Both the position numbers and the translations under genes were made by a program. Of a stretch of 64,000 bases of DNA, positions 50,113 through 58,325 are shown in pieces. The stretch covers positions 460,001-524,000 of the forward strand of contig JADJXY010000001.1 of NCBI GenBank assembly GCA_016720065.1, given 5' to 3'. Source of the stretch: Betaproteobacteria bacterium. Lineage in GTDB: Bacteria; Pseudomonadota; Gammaproteobacteria; Burkholderiales; Rhodocyclaceae. The notes beneath the pieces are model-generated. The model was not told the DNA's origin, made no database searches, and worked only from the letters and a program-made list of their open reading frames with translations. The first letter of the stretch is position 1. Each line of letters begins with the position of its first letter.

Positions 50113-50799
50113 TCAGGGGAGGCGGCCGGCGGTGATCATGCGGTTGAACAGCACGTTGGGCGATAGCCAGACCACCTGATCGTCGAAGACCCCGGGCCCC
50201 GGCGCCTGGGGGGGGCGGAGGACGAAGCTGGTGTCGCCGTCGGTGTTTTCCAGTTCCTCGGCGGTGGCCGCCGCCGCGTTGGCGCCGCCGGACGCGTTGG
50301 TCGCTCCCAGGCCGTTGGGGCCGTGGGAGACCAGGACGGCAGGCAGGGTCGTGGCCAGGGTCGCGGTGCAGGCGGCGTCCTGGCATACGCGCAGTGTCGG
50401 GGCGGTCGCCAGGGTGAAGCCGATGTCGGAGCGGGAGAAACTGCCTTCGACCCGGTAACGGATGCGGTTGCTCCAGGCGTCCTGGGGGGCAACCCCCAGG
50501 GTGGACCAGGGCAGGAGGCCTTCGCTGGCGGTGCAGGCATTGGCGGCGCGATTTTCCAGGCCGTCACCGTTGGTGTCCGGGCAGGGCAGGTAGGGATGGC
50601 CGTCCAGGGCACTATGGGAGGCGGCGTAGCCCAGGAGCGCCTCCCGCGCTTCCAGGAGCAGATTCTGCGTCTCGCTGCGGGCGCGCTGCTCGCTCTGGAC
50701 GCCTACGGCAATCATCAGGCCGCCGGTGAGCAGGGCGACGATGACCAGGACGATGGTCAGTTCGACCAGGGTGAAGCCCCGCATGCTGCGGGGCGTCAT
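50113..50799 (-). CDS. Prepilin-like protein (minor pilin)
   Basis: 228 aa: leader MTPRSMRG then FTLVELTIVLVIVALLTGGLMIAVG (Glu5 present). The globular part has GYAASHSALDGHPYLPCPDTNGDG and a C-terminal LSPNVLFNRMITAGRLP, as in large minor pilins of MSHA-like clusters. Overlaps the next upstream gene by four bases. Confidence 0.87.
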   Translation of the reverse strand: MTPRSMRGFTLVELTIVLVIVALLTGGLMIAVGVQSEQRARSETQNLLLEAREALLGYAASHSALDGHPYLPCPDTNGDGLENRAANACTASEGLLPWSTLGVAPQDAWSNRIRYRVEGSFSRSDIGFTLATAPTLRVCQDAACTATLATTLPAVLVSHGPNGLGATNASGGANAAAATAEELENTDGDTSFVLRPPQAPGPGVFDDQVVWLSPNVLFNRMITAGRLP

Positions 50800-51797
50800 G
50801 GCAGCACCTTCAGCGTCTTGCCGCCCAGGGTGATGAGGGCCGAATGGGCGTCGGCCCGGGTATAGGCGGCGAGGGGGAACCAGGCGTTGGCCAGTAGCCA
50901 GCTCCCGGTGGTGGCATCGAAAGTCATGTCCTTGTACGGCAGGGCTCCGGACACCAGGCCGGGCTCCGCAATGCCGTCCGCGTTGCCGTCGGCCCAGGGG
51001 AATTCGCCGAAATCGTTGTGAAAGCGGCGCAGCCCCCCCAGAGTGGCTTCGCCCGCCAACTCGCCCAGCACCCGGGGGACCAGCCGGTCCATCAGTTCCG
51101 TACGGGTAATGGCGAGCACCCGGTCGTTGAAGGTCGCGGCCGGCCCCTGGCTCACGAAGGCGACGCCGCCGGCATTGCCGAGATCGAGGTAATCCGCCGC
51201 CGCGGGAGGCGTGGCGGCGGTAGGGAGCGTGCGGGCCTGGCCGGGCAGGGGGACGCCCGGTGCGATGAGCAGAGCGACCGCCGCGTTGGGCGTTCCGTCC
51301 AGACCGAGTTGCCCGACGGTATTGCTGTTGATGGGGGCGCTACGGAATCCGGGTGAAAGGACGTACCACAGGGGGGCGCCGGAAGCATCGAGCAGGACGC
51401 CTTGCTTCAGGGTCCGCCACGCAAGCCTTCCCGTCAGCGGGCCAGGGGTGGTGCAGGCGGCCCGGGCCTGGCCCTCGTTGGCGCTGCCCAGGACGGCGGT
51501 GTCTTCGGGGCAGGGCATGAGCCCGGGATGGCTGGCGTGGGAGATCGACCAGCCCAGCACGGCGTCCTTGGCGTCCCGCAGCGCGGTGGCGGTCACCGTT
51601 TCCCCTTGTCGACGGGCTTCGGCGCCGTTCCAGGCGCCAAGAAAAAGCGCCGCGCCGGCCATGACGACCGCGAGCAGGAGCAGCAGCAGCGCGACGCCCG
51701 CCTGTCGGCCCCTGCGGACCCGTGGCTCACGGCCGCCGCGGCGGGGGGCGGACGGAGAGGATTCCGCCATCGAGGACGTCCTTGGCATTGCGGTCAT
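50796..51797 (-). CDS. Large pilin-like protein of the MSHA-type locus
   Basis: 333 aa. A long basic N-terminus (RRGGREPRVRRGRQ), then AGVALLLLLLAVVMAGAALFLGAWN, a pilin-type helix without the usual Glu5, then LGWSISHASHPGLMPCPED resembling the previous gene. Probably a PilX/MshO-type minor pilin or tip protein. The start overlaps the upstream gene by 71 bases; an ATG at 51770 would cut this to 44, and both are long for this compact operon. Confidence 0.75.
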   Translation of the reverse strand: MTAMPRTSSMAESSPSAPRRGGREPRVRRGRQAGVALLLLLLAVVMAGAALFLGAWNGAEARRQGETVTATALRDAKDAVLGWSISHASHPGLMPCPEDTAVLGSANEGQARAACTTPGPLTGRLAWRTLKQGVLLDASGAPLWYVLSPGFRSAPINSNTVGQLGLDGTPNAAVALLIAPGVPLPGQARTLPTAATPPAAADYLDLGNAGGVAFVSQGPAATFNDRVLAITRTELMDRLVPRVLGELAGEATLGGLRRFHNDFGEFPWADGNADGIAEPGLVSGALPYKDMTFDATTGSWLLANAWFPLAAYTRADAHSALITLGGKTLKVLP

Positions 51798-52107
51798 CGG
51801 GTCCGAGCAGGGTCTGGCCCGGTTTGATGGGGGGGAGCGGCTGGGGGGCGCTCTCTTCGGCCACGGGGGCGCCGTTGATCCAGGCGGTGTTGCGCCCGCT
51901 GCTGCGCAGCACTCGGCCGTTGAGGGTGGTGGGACCGGTCGTTGCCGGACCCGGGAGGTTCGGGTTGAGGCGCTGCCGGTCCAGTTGAGCCCGTTGTTCC
52001 GGGGTGTTGAACAGGCGGCCCAGGGGAGCGGGCTCGGCGGCCTCGGTCGGCGCGGCCAGGGCTGCGGCGAGGGTCATGGCCGGGATCAGGGCGCGGGGGG
52101 CGCTCAT
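51727..52107 (-). CDS. Small periplasmic pilus-assembly protein (MshK-like)
   Basis: 126 aa with signal peptide (ALIPAMTLAAALAAPTEA). The core LNGRVLRSSGRNTAWINGAPV is typical of MshK/PilP-like proteins that bind the secretin; it is followed by a Pro-rich tail. Family assignment rests mainly on position and this core. Confidence 0.7.
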   Translation of the reverse strand: MSAPRALIPAMTLAAALAAPTEAAEPAPLGRLFNTPEQRAQLDRQRLNPNLPGPATTGPTTLNGRVLRSSGRNTAWINGAPVAEESAPQPLPPIKPGQTLLGPDDRNAKDVLDGGILSVRPPPRRP

Positions 52108-52706
52108 GGACGCTTTTCCTCCCCGGGGTTCCCTGCCTGGGCCGTGACCCAGTCCAGGTCGCAGGCAGCTTCCGGCGCCGGTGCAGAACCCAGCGGGGCG
52201 CCCCGCTTGAGGGTGCAGGCACGCACCACGACCAGGGCGCTCGCCTCGCGACGCAGGGTATCCAGGTAACGCAGCAGGTCTTCTTCATGGACCAGACGCA
52301 GGCGCAGTTTCATGGGGCTGGCGTAGAAGCGCACGGCCTCCGCTGCAGCCGGCGCAAGGGCGGCGCGGGGTCCGAACTCGTAGCTGATTTCCGGCAGTTT
52401 GTGGCGGCGCTGGGCATCGCGCAGGGTCTCGGTCCAGGCGAGGCGCTGCTCGCTGCCCAGGGTGCCGCGCTTCTGCATGGCCGCGAGGGTGAGGGACTTG
52501 TCGCGGATTTCGTTCTCCTCGATGCGCACCCGGCGCAGGCGGTTCTCCGCTTCCCGCGCCGCGGCTTCGGCCGCCTGGCGGGCGTTTCCGGCGTGCTGCC
52601 GCAGGGCGCGACTCTGGCTGGCCAAGAACAGACCGGCCAGAAGCAGGAGGGCGACGCCCGCCAGGTGCCAGCGGAGCTTCTTGAGATCGGCGCTGGTGAA
52701 GGTCAT
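52104..52706 (-). CDS. PilO/MshJ-like inner-membrane assembly protein
   Basis: 200 aa. One TM helix (WHLAGVALLLLAGLFLAS), a coiled coil (ARQAAEAAAREAENRLRRVRIEENEIRDK) and a ferredoxin-like periplasmic domain (MKLRLRLVHEEDLLRYLDTLRREASALVVVRACTLKRG). This is the PilO architecture. Overlaps neighbours by four bases. Confidence 0.78.
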   Translation of the reverse strand: MTFTSADLKKLRWHLAGVALLLLAGLFLASQSRALRQHAGNARQAAEAAAREAENRLRRVRIEENEIRDKSLTLAAMQKRGTLGSEQRLAWTETLRDAQRRHKLPEISYEFGPRAALAPAAAEAVRFYASPMKLRLRLVHEEDLLRYLDTLRREASALVVVRACTLKRGAPLGSAPAPEAACDLDWVTAQAGNPGEEKRP

Positions 52707-54220
52707 GGCGCGGGGCGGCTCACGAGGAGGGCGAAGCTGCGCGGCGGGGCGCTTTCTTCTTCCCGGGTGCCGCCCCTCAGGCTCTGGGACGGATCGACAT
52801 CGAAGGGCTGCTGGCGGACGGTGACCTTGAGTTCAGGATCGAGTCGCAACTGCTCGACGAAGGCGGTGAAGACGGCCACGACCTGACGCGGCTCGCTTTC
52901 CCGACCGAGGGTGACGCTGCCCCTGATCAGTGCCGTCTCCCCGGCCGTACTCCCCGGGGCGGCCGGGGCGCTGCCCTTCTCGGCCTCCCCCAGGCGCCAA
53001 TCGATAGCCTCGACCTCGATGGCCGGCGAGGCATCCAGGGCGCGCGCCAGGGCTCCGATCAGGGCACCGGGCCCGGCGGCCTGGCCTTCCAGCCCACGGT
53101 AGCGATCCACGGCGGCGCGCAGGGCATCGTTGTCGATCCCGAGCTGCGGGAAGGTGGCGGTGATCTGCGCATAGCGCTGCCGCTGCTCCAGGCTGCGGGC
53201 TTGAAGTTCGGCGACTTCCTCACGGTCGGCGTAGGTCTCGGCGAGCTGCTTGCCGGAAAAAAGCAGGGCCGCGATCAGGGCGACCGCGCCAGCGCCGATG
53301 AGGCCCTGCTTGATGCGATGGATGGCGTAGTCGTGGCGGGCCTCGTCGGGGGCGTACTGCTCGGCGGGGGTGCCCTTGCCGAGAAGATAGGCGAACAGGG
53401 GGCCGCAGCGGGCGCCGGCAGGTCGCCCGTGCAGGCCCAGCGCCCGGGATGCCTCATCGATGCCGATCAGGCGAGGGTGCAGCAGGGGAGAGGCCGTGGC
53501 AGCCGCTTCCAGGGCCGGCAGGGCGTCATCCGGCGCAATGACGAAGACCGGCAGGGCGTCGTTGCGCCCGAAGTGACGCTGGGCGGCCAGATACTGGTGC
53601 AGCTTCTGGCCTTCGGCGGCGATGGTGGAAGCCAGACCCTCGGGGCTGGCGTCGTAGAGCGGCGCCATGCGCGAGAAAACCGTCTTGCCATCCACCAGGT
53701 AGCTTTCGCGCAGGGCCTGATCGTGGACGGTGAGGAGCAGGCTGCGGGGGGGCGGGCGGCACAGCGTGCGCACCAGGGCATCTCCCAGTTGGGAAACCGT
53801 GTACAGACCCGCCAGGGGCACATGGGCGGCGGTGATGGCGCTCACCCAGGGGGTGAGCTGGGCCGGGGCGGTCAGGGCGGAGAGCAGCACTTTTTCGTTG
53901 CGCCGCCGCTCCTTCTCGTGGCCCAGGGAACGCACCGTGGTGAAGGGGGTTCCGTAGAAGGCCTGGGTGCATTTGCGCGCCAGCAGGGTGCGGCGGTCGC
54001 TTCCCCGCAGATAGGGGATGGTCTCCATCAGATGGCTCTCCTCGGCCAGATTGCAGAGCAGCATGCAGGGCTGGCTGCCCAGGGTTGCGAGGAAAGTGGC
54101 GAAGGCCGAGAGGCCCTCGGGCGTGGGCGGGAATTCCCCGGCGGCGGTGAGGCGGCCGGGATTCCAGGCGTAGACCGCCAGGCGCTGGGCGTTGAGGGTG
54201 AGGATGCAGCGGCCGCTCAC
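52703..54220 (-). CDS. PilM/PilN-like (MshI-like) assembly protein
   Basis: 505 aa from GTG 54220, whose codon overlaps the stop of the F-family gene (GTGA). An actin-like ASKHA N-terminal half (RLAVYAWNPGRL, LLCNLAEESHL, LLLTVHDQALRESYLV), a TM helix about residue 300 (IGAGAVALIAALLFSGKQLAETY), a coiled coil and a C-terminal PilN-like domain. It combines what are two proteins (PilM and PilN) in type IVa pili, as MshI does in some systems. Confidence 0.78.
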   Translation of the reverse strand: MSGRCILTLNAQRLAVYAWNPGRLTAAGEFPPTPEGLSAFATFLATLGSQPCMLLCNLAEESHLMETIPYLRGSDRRTLLARKCTQAFYGTPFTTVRSLGHEKERRRNEKVLLSALTAPAQLTPWVSAITAAHVPLAGLYTVSQLGDALVRTLCRPPPRSLLLTVHDQALRESYLVDGKTVFSRMAPLYDASPEGLASTIAAEGQKLHQYLAAQRHFGRNDALPVFVIAPDDALPALEAAATASPLLHPRLIGIDEASRALGLHGRPAGARCGPLFAYLLGKGTPAEQYAPDEARHDYAIHRIKQGLIGAGAVALIAALLFSGKQLAETYADREEVAELQARSLEQRQRYAQITATFPQLGIDNDALRAAVDRYRGLEGQAAGPGALIGALARALDASPAIEVEAIDWRLGEAEKGSAPAAPGSTAGETALIRGSVTLGRESEPRQVVAVFTAFVEQLRLDPELKVTVRQQPFDVDPSQSLRGGTREEESAPPRSFALLVSRPAP

Positions 54221-55416
54221 GCCTTGATTCCGGTGATGACGTCGTAGATGGGGCCGATGACCGACAGCATGATCCAGCCCAGCAGCGCCCCGAGCAGCAG
54301 GGTGAGCAGGGGTTCGATCATGGCCTGGGCCCGTTCGACCGACTCGCGCACGTCGCGGTTGTAAAAGTAGCTCACGTTGGCCAGGGCCCGGTCCAGGCCC
54401 CCGGTGTTTTCCCCCACCCTCAACATGCGGATGACCAGGGGGGGGAAGAGGCCGACGTCGCGAAACGCCTGGGTGACGCTCTTGCCTTCGCGGATGAAAC
54501 CCTCCGCCTGCACCAGGGCTTCGCGAACCGCCAGATTGCCCACCACGTCCTGGGTGCTGCGGATGGAATCGAGGACGGGGATGCCGGAGGCGTAGAGCAT
54601 GGCAAAGGTGTTGGCGAAGCGGGACAGGATGATTTTCTTCAGGATGTCGCCGACCACGGGCAGGCGGAGCAGAAAGGCATCCCGTGCCCGGCGGGCCAGG
54701 GGATTGACCTGGAGGGTGATGCGGGCGGCGATGACGAGTAGTACGGGCAGGGCGACAAAGAGCGGCCAGAAGCGGGCCAGGACATCGGAGGCGAAAAAGA
54801 GAATTTCGGTCTGCAAGGGCAGGGACTGTCCCATGTTGCGCACGAAAAGCTTGAGCTGGGGCACCAGGTAGAGCATCAGAAAAGTGGTGGCGGTGAGGAC
54901 GATGACGCCCACGAAGGCCGGGTAGAGCAACAGCTTGCGGGTGTGGGCTGCCAACTCGTCCTCCCACTTGATGGACTCGCACAGGCTGCCGAGGACCTGG
55001 GGCAGGTCGCCGGAGACTTCACCGGCCCGGATGAGGCTGACGAAAACCTGGCTGAAGACATCGGGGTGGGTCGCCAGGGCCTGGGAAAGGGTCTGGCCGC
55101 CTTCGATGCTTTCGATCACGCCGGCCACGACTTCGCGGAAGCGTGGGTGCTCGATGGAATCGCGCAGGTCGGCGAGACCCTCCAGGATGGGCACGCTGGA
55201 GGCGGTGAGTTGCTCCAGGTGAAAACAGAAGTGGATGATCTCCCGCCGCGGAACCCGGCTGCCGCCGAACAGGTTGCGATACTGCACCGGCTGGCCGGAG
55301 ATGAGGTCGAGCTCCATGCGCCCGAGGCGCAGTTCCAGGTCGATCAGGTTGGAGGCGTCGAGGCGCCCCGTGACCCGCCTTCCCTCCGCGCTCACCGCCG
55401 TGTAGTCGAAAAGCAT
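54217..55416 (-). CDS. Type II secretion/pilus F family inner-membrane protein
   Basis: 399 aa with three or four TM helices and two T2SSF domains: FCFHLEQLTASSVPILEGLADLRDSIEHPRFREVVAGVIESIEGGQTLSQAL and RFANTFAMLYASGIPVLDSIRSTQDVVGNLAVREALVQAEGFIREGKSVTQAFRDVGLFPPLVIRMLRVGENTGGLDRALANVSYFYNRDV. Platform protein of the pilus motor, equivalent to MshG/PilC. Confidence 0.95.
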   Translation of the reverse strand: MLFDYTAVSAEGRRVTGRLDASNLIDLELRLGRMELDLISGQPVQYRNLFGGSRVPRREIIHFCFHLEQLTASSVPILEGLADLRDSIEHPRFREVVAGVIESIEGGQTLSQALATHPDVFSQVFVSLIRAGEVSGDLPQVLGSLCESIKWEDELAAHTRKLLLYPAFVGVIVLTATTFLMLYLVPQLKLFVRNMGQSLPLQTEILFFASDVLARFWPLFVALPVLLVIAARITLQVNPLARRARDAFLLRLPVVGDILKKIILSRFANTFAMLYASGIPVLDSIRSTQDVVGNLAVREALVQAEGFIREGKSVTQAFRDVGLFPPLVIRMLRVGENTGGLDRALANVSYFYNRDVRESVERAQAMIEPLLTLLLGALLGWIMLSVIGPIYDVITGIKA

Positions 55417-55418
55417 GG

Positions 55419-57125
55419 CTACATCCGGTCGGTCAGGTCGACGACGCGGCCAAGTTCCTCCAGGGAGGTGGTCCCGTCAAGGACGCGCCGCAGGCCGTCT
55501 TCGGCCAGGGAGGTGAAGCCCCGCATCTGGGCCCGGCTGCGGATTTCATGGGTCGTCGCCCGCCGGGCGATGAGTTCGTCGATGCTGGTGTCGACGCGCA
55601 GCAGTTCCATGATGGCCAGGCGGCCGCGATAGCCCTGGAAGTCGCATTGCTCGCAGCCGCTGGCGCGATAGAGCAGGGGCCGCAGCGTCTCGGTGGTGAT
55701 GCCCAGGAGGCGGATTTCGTGGGGCTCGGCGGCGTAGGCGGACTTGCAGTGCTCGCACAGGCGCCGCACCAGGCGCTGGGCGACGATGCCGATGATGTTG
55801 CCGGCCAGGATGTCGGGCAGGACGCCGATGTCGAGCAGGCGCGGAAGGGCGCCGATGGCCGAATTGGTGTGCAGGGTGGTGTACACCTGGTGACCGGTCA
55901 TGGCGGCGCGGAAGGCCATTTCGGCGGTTTCGGCATCGCGGATTTCGCCCACCAGGATGACGTCCGGATCCTGGCGCATCATGGAGCGGATGCCGTTGGC
56001 GAAGTCGAGTTTGGACGAATCGGCCACCGAGGTCTGGCGCACCAGGGTCATGGGGTACTCGACCGGGTCTTCGAGGGTCATGATGTGGACGCCCTCGTCG
56101 TTGATGTGATTGAGGACCGAATAGAGCGTCGTGGTCTTGCCGCTGCCGGTGGGGCCGGTAACGAGGATGATGCCTTCCGGGCGGGCGATCATCAGCTTGA
56201 GCAACTGCAGGTGCTCGTCGGCCAGGCCGAGCCGGTCCAGGGGGACCAGGCCCTTCTGGCGGTCGAGAACCCGCAGGACGATGTTTTCGCCGTGGATGGT
56301 GGGCTGGCAGGAGACGCGGAAATCCACCGGGCGGCCCGAGACGCTCAGGCCGATGCGGCCGTCCTGGGGCGCCCGCATCTCGGCGATGTTCATGCCCGAG
56401 AGCACCTTGATGCGCACGGTCATCGCCGGCCAGTAGGATTTGTGCAGGGCGCGAATCTGCCGCAGGATGCCGTCGATGCGGTACCGGATGCGCAGGAAAT
56501 TGGCCTCGGGTTCGAAATGGATGTCCGAGGCGTCCCTCTTCACCGCGTCGGTGAGGATGGAGTCGATCAGGCGGACGACCGGCTGGCTGTACTGATCGTC
56601 GCTGGCTGCGAGGCTCTTCCAATCCACCTCGCCGGTTTCGATTTCGTGCAGGATGCCGTCGATGGACAGCTCGTGGCCGTAATACTGGTCGATGGCGCGG
56701 TCGATCTCCGATTCGCCGGCCAGCAGGGTGTCGAGTTCTATCCCGTCGGGAATCAGGGCACGCACCCGGTCCAGGCCGACGATGTCGTTGATGTCGGCCA
56801 CCGCCAGGGTCAGGCGGTGCTGCACCAGATCCAGGTCCAGGGGCAGGAGATGGTGGCGCTTGGCGACTTCCCGCGGCACGAGTTTCACGGCTTGGGGGTC
56901 CACCACGGCGTGGCCGAGGTCCACGCTCTGGCGGCCCAGGCTCTCGGAAAGGGCTTCGCGCAGGGTCGCTTCGGTGACGAAACCCAGCGATACCAGCAGC
57001 TTGCCGATGGGCTGGTTGGACTTCATCTGCTCCAGCAGCGCAATGCGCAACTGGTCTTCCGACAGGATGCCCTCGGCGATCAGGATCTGGCCGATGGGCC
57101 GGCGCTGTGCGGCGGGAGCGTTCAT
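55419..57125 (-). CDS. Pilus assembly ATPase, GspE/PilB family
   Basis: 568 aa. An N-terminal GspII_E/MshEN domain (IGQILIAEGILSEDQLRIALLEQMK and GKLLVSLGFVTEATLREAL, a c-di-GMP-binding type in MshE), then the motor: VTGPTGSGKTTTLYSVL (Walker A), ILVGEIRDAETAEMAFRAAMTGH (Walker B), HTNSAIGALPRLLDIGV, and the zinc-binding CEHCKSAY/CEQCDFQGYRGR. Probably MshE-like, so c-di-GMP may control it, matching the HD-GYP and cyclase genes nearby only by theme. Confidence 0.94.
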   Translation of the reverse strand: MNAPAAQRRPIGQILIAEGILSEDQLRIALLEQMKSNQPIGKLLVSLGFVTEATLREALSESLGRQSVDLGHAVVDPQAVKLVPREVAKRHHLLPLDLDLVQHRLTLAVADINDIVGLDRVRALIPDGIELDTLLAGESEIDRAIDQYYGHELSIDGILHEIETGEVDWKSLAASDDQYSQPVVRLIDSILTDAVKRDASDIHFEPEANFLRIRYRIDGILRQIRALHKSYWPAMTVRIKVLSGMNIAEMRAPQDGRIGLSVSGRPVDFRVSCQPTIHGENIVLRVLDRQKGLVPLDRLGLADEHLQLLKLMIARPEGIILVTGPTGSGKTTTLYSVLNHINDEGVHIMTLEDPVEYPMTLVRQTSVADSSKLDFANGIRSMMRQDPDVILVGEIRDAETAEMAFRAAMTGHQVYTTLHTNSAIGALPRLLDIGVLPDILAGNIIGIVAQRLVRRLCEHCKSAYAAEPHEIRLLGITTETLRPLLYRASGCEQCDFQGYRGRLAIMELLRVDTSIDELIARRATTHEIRSRAQMRGFTSLAEDGLRRVLDGTTSLEELGRVVDLTDRM

Positions 57126-58321
57126 CTTTCTGTGGCGGCGAGACTGGCCAGCCGCCGTTCGGCCCGGCTGCGGTCGAAGGCGGCGGGCCGGCGTTCGGCG
57201 GCTTCCAGCGCCAGGCGGTAATGTTGAGCCGCGGGGCGCGGCTGGCGGAGCTGGTCCAGGCTCACGGCCAGGTTGAAGAGATAGTCCGGGTTGTCTGCGT
57301 CGGCGGCCACGGCGTTGAAGTAGGCGGCCTGGGCTTCCCCCCAGCGGGCCTGGCGGGCCAGGAGGTTACCCAGGGCGAAGTTGAGCGGCGCCGACTGCGG
57401 CTGGGCGGCCAGGGCGGACTTGAGACGGCTTTCGGCGCCGGCGGGATCCACCGCTGCCACGGTGGCGAGGGCCGCGGCCTGGGCGGCGGCATCCTTGGGA
57501 TCGGCCTCCAGGGCGCGCTGGTGATAGGCCTCGGCGTCCCCGCTCCGACCTTCGCGCTGGGCGATGGCGGCCAGTCCCAGGAGGGCGTCCAGATTGCGGG
57601 GATCCCGGGTCAGGGCCCGCTCGTACTCCTGGCGGGCGGCGTCCAGGGCACGTCCCCGCAGATGATCGTAGGCCCGCTGTACGCCCGGGTCGGGTTCGGG
57701 TCGGGTTTTCTGCAGGCGGATGGCCGTGGCTGGCGGCGCGGGGGGTAGGGTTTCCTCCAGGGCCATGGTGCGCGCGGCGGGCACCGGGGCGCTTTCCCGC
57801 GGCGGCGGTGCGGCGGTCACTGGAGTGGGGGGCAAGGGGGGTGTTGCCGGCGGAGGGCGCTCGGCCTGCGCGACGGCGAGCGGGGGCGGCGCCGGGGACA
57901 GGGTCGGTGCGGGACGAGGCGGCGCGGCGGGACGGGCGAGCCCTGGGGCGCCGAGTTGCCGGATTTCCCACCAGATGTAGCCTCCGATGCCGACGGCGAT
58001 GCAGGCCAGCAGGCCCAGGACGATCAGCAGGGGGCGGTTTCCCGGCAGCGGGGGCTTGACGGCGAAGGCGTTGCGAATCGCCTCGCGGCGGGCGTCGTCG
58101 CTGGCAGCGGGGGTCGGGTTGGGCGCCGCGGGGGCGGCCTCGGCGTCCTCCAGCAGGAAGTCAGGGGGGGGCGAAGGGCGGGCCGGGGGAAGATCCCGCG
58201 GCGCCTCGGCCACGGGTTCCAGGGTCAGATCGGCTTGGGGCCGGACCGTGCCGGTCAGGCGGCGGGCGGCGTCCTGCTTGCTTTCCTCCGCCCGTTTGAG
58301 GGCGTCCATCAGGAGGCTCAT
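57122..58321 (-). CDS. TPR protein of the MSHA-type locus (MshN-like)
   Basis: 399 aa. Begins MSLLMDALKRAEESKQ, seen in MshN/ExeB-like proteins; one TM helix (NRPLLIVLGLLACIAVGIGGYIWWEIRQL), a long Pro-rich periplasmic linker (residues about 130-200) and TPR repeats at the C-terminus (LGLAAIAQREGRSGDAEAYHQRAL, NFALGNLLARQARWGEAQAAYFNAV). Overlaps the ATPase gene by four bases. Confidence 0.82.
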   Translation of the reverse strand: MSLLMDALKRAEESKQDAARRLTGTVRPQADLTLEPVAEAPRDLPPARPSPPPDFLLEDAEAAPAAPNPTPAASDDARREAIRNAFAVKPPLPGNRPLLIVLGLLACIAVGIGGYIWWEIRQLGAPGLARPAAPPRPAPTLSPAPPPLAVAQAERPPPATPPLPPTPVTAAPPPRESAPVPAARTMALEETLPPAPPATAIRLQKTRPEPDPGVQRAYDHLRGRALDAARQEYERALTRDPRNLDALLGLAAIAQREGRSGDAEAYHQRALEADPKDAAAQAAALATVAAVDPAGAESRLKSALAAQPQSAPLNFALGNLLARQARWGEAQAAYFNAVAADADNPDYLFNLAVSLDQLRQPRPAAQHYRLALEAAERRPAAFDRSRAERRLASLAATER

Positions 58322-58325
58322 GGCG

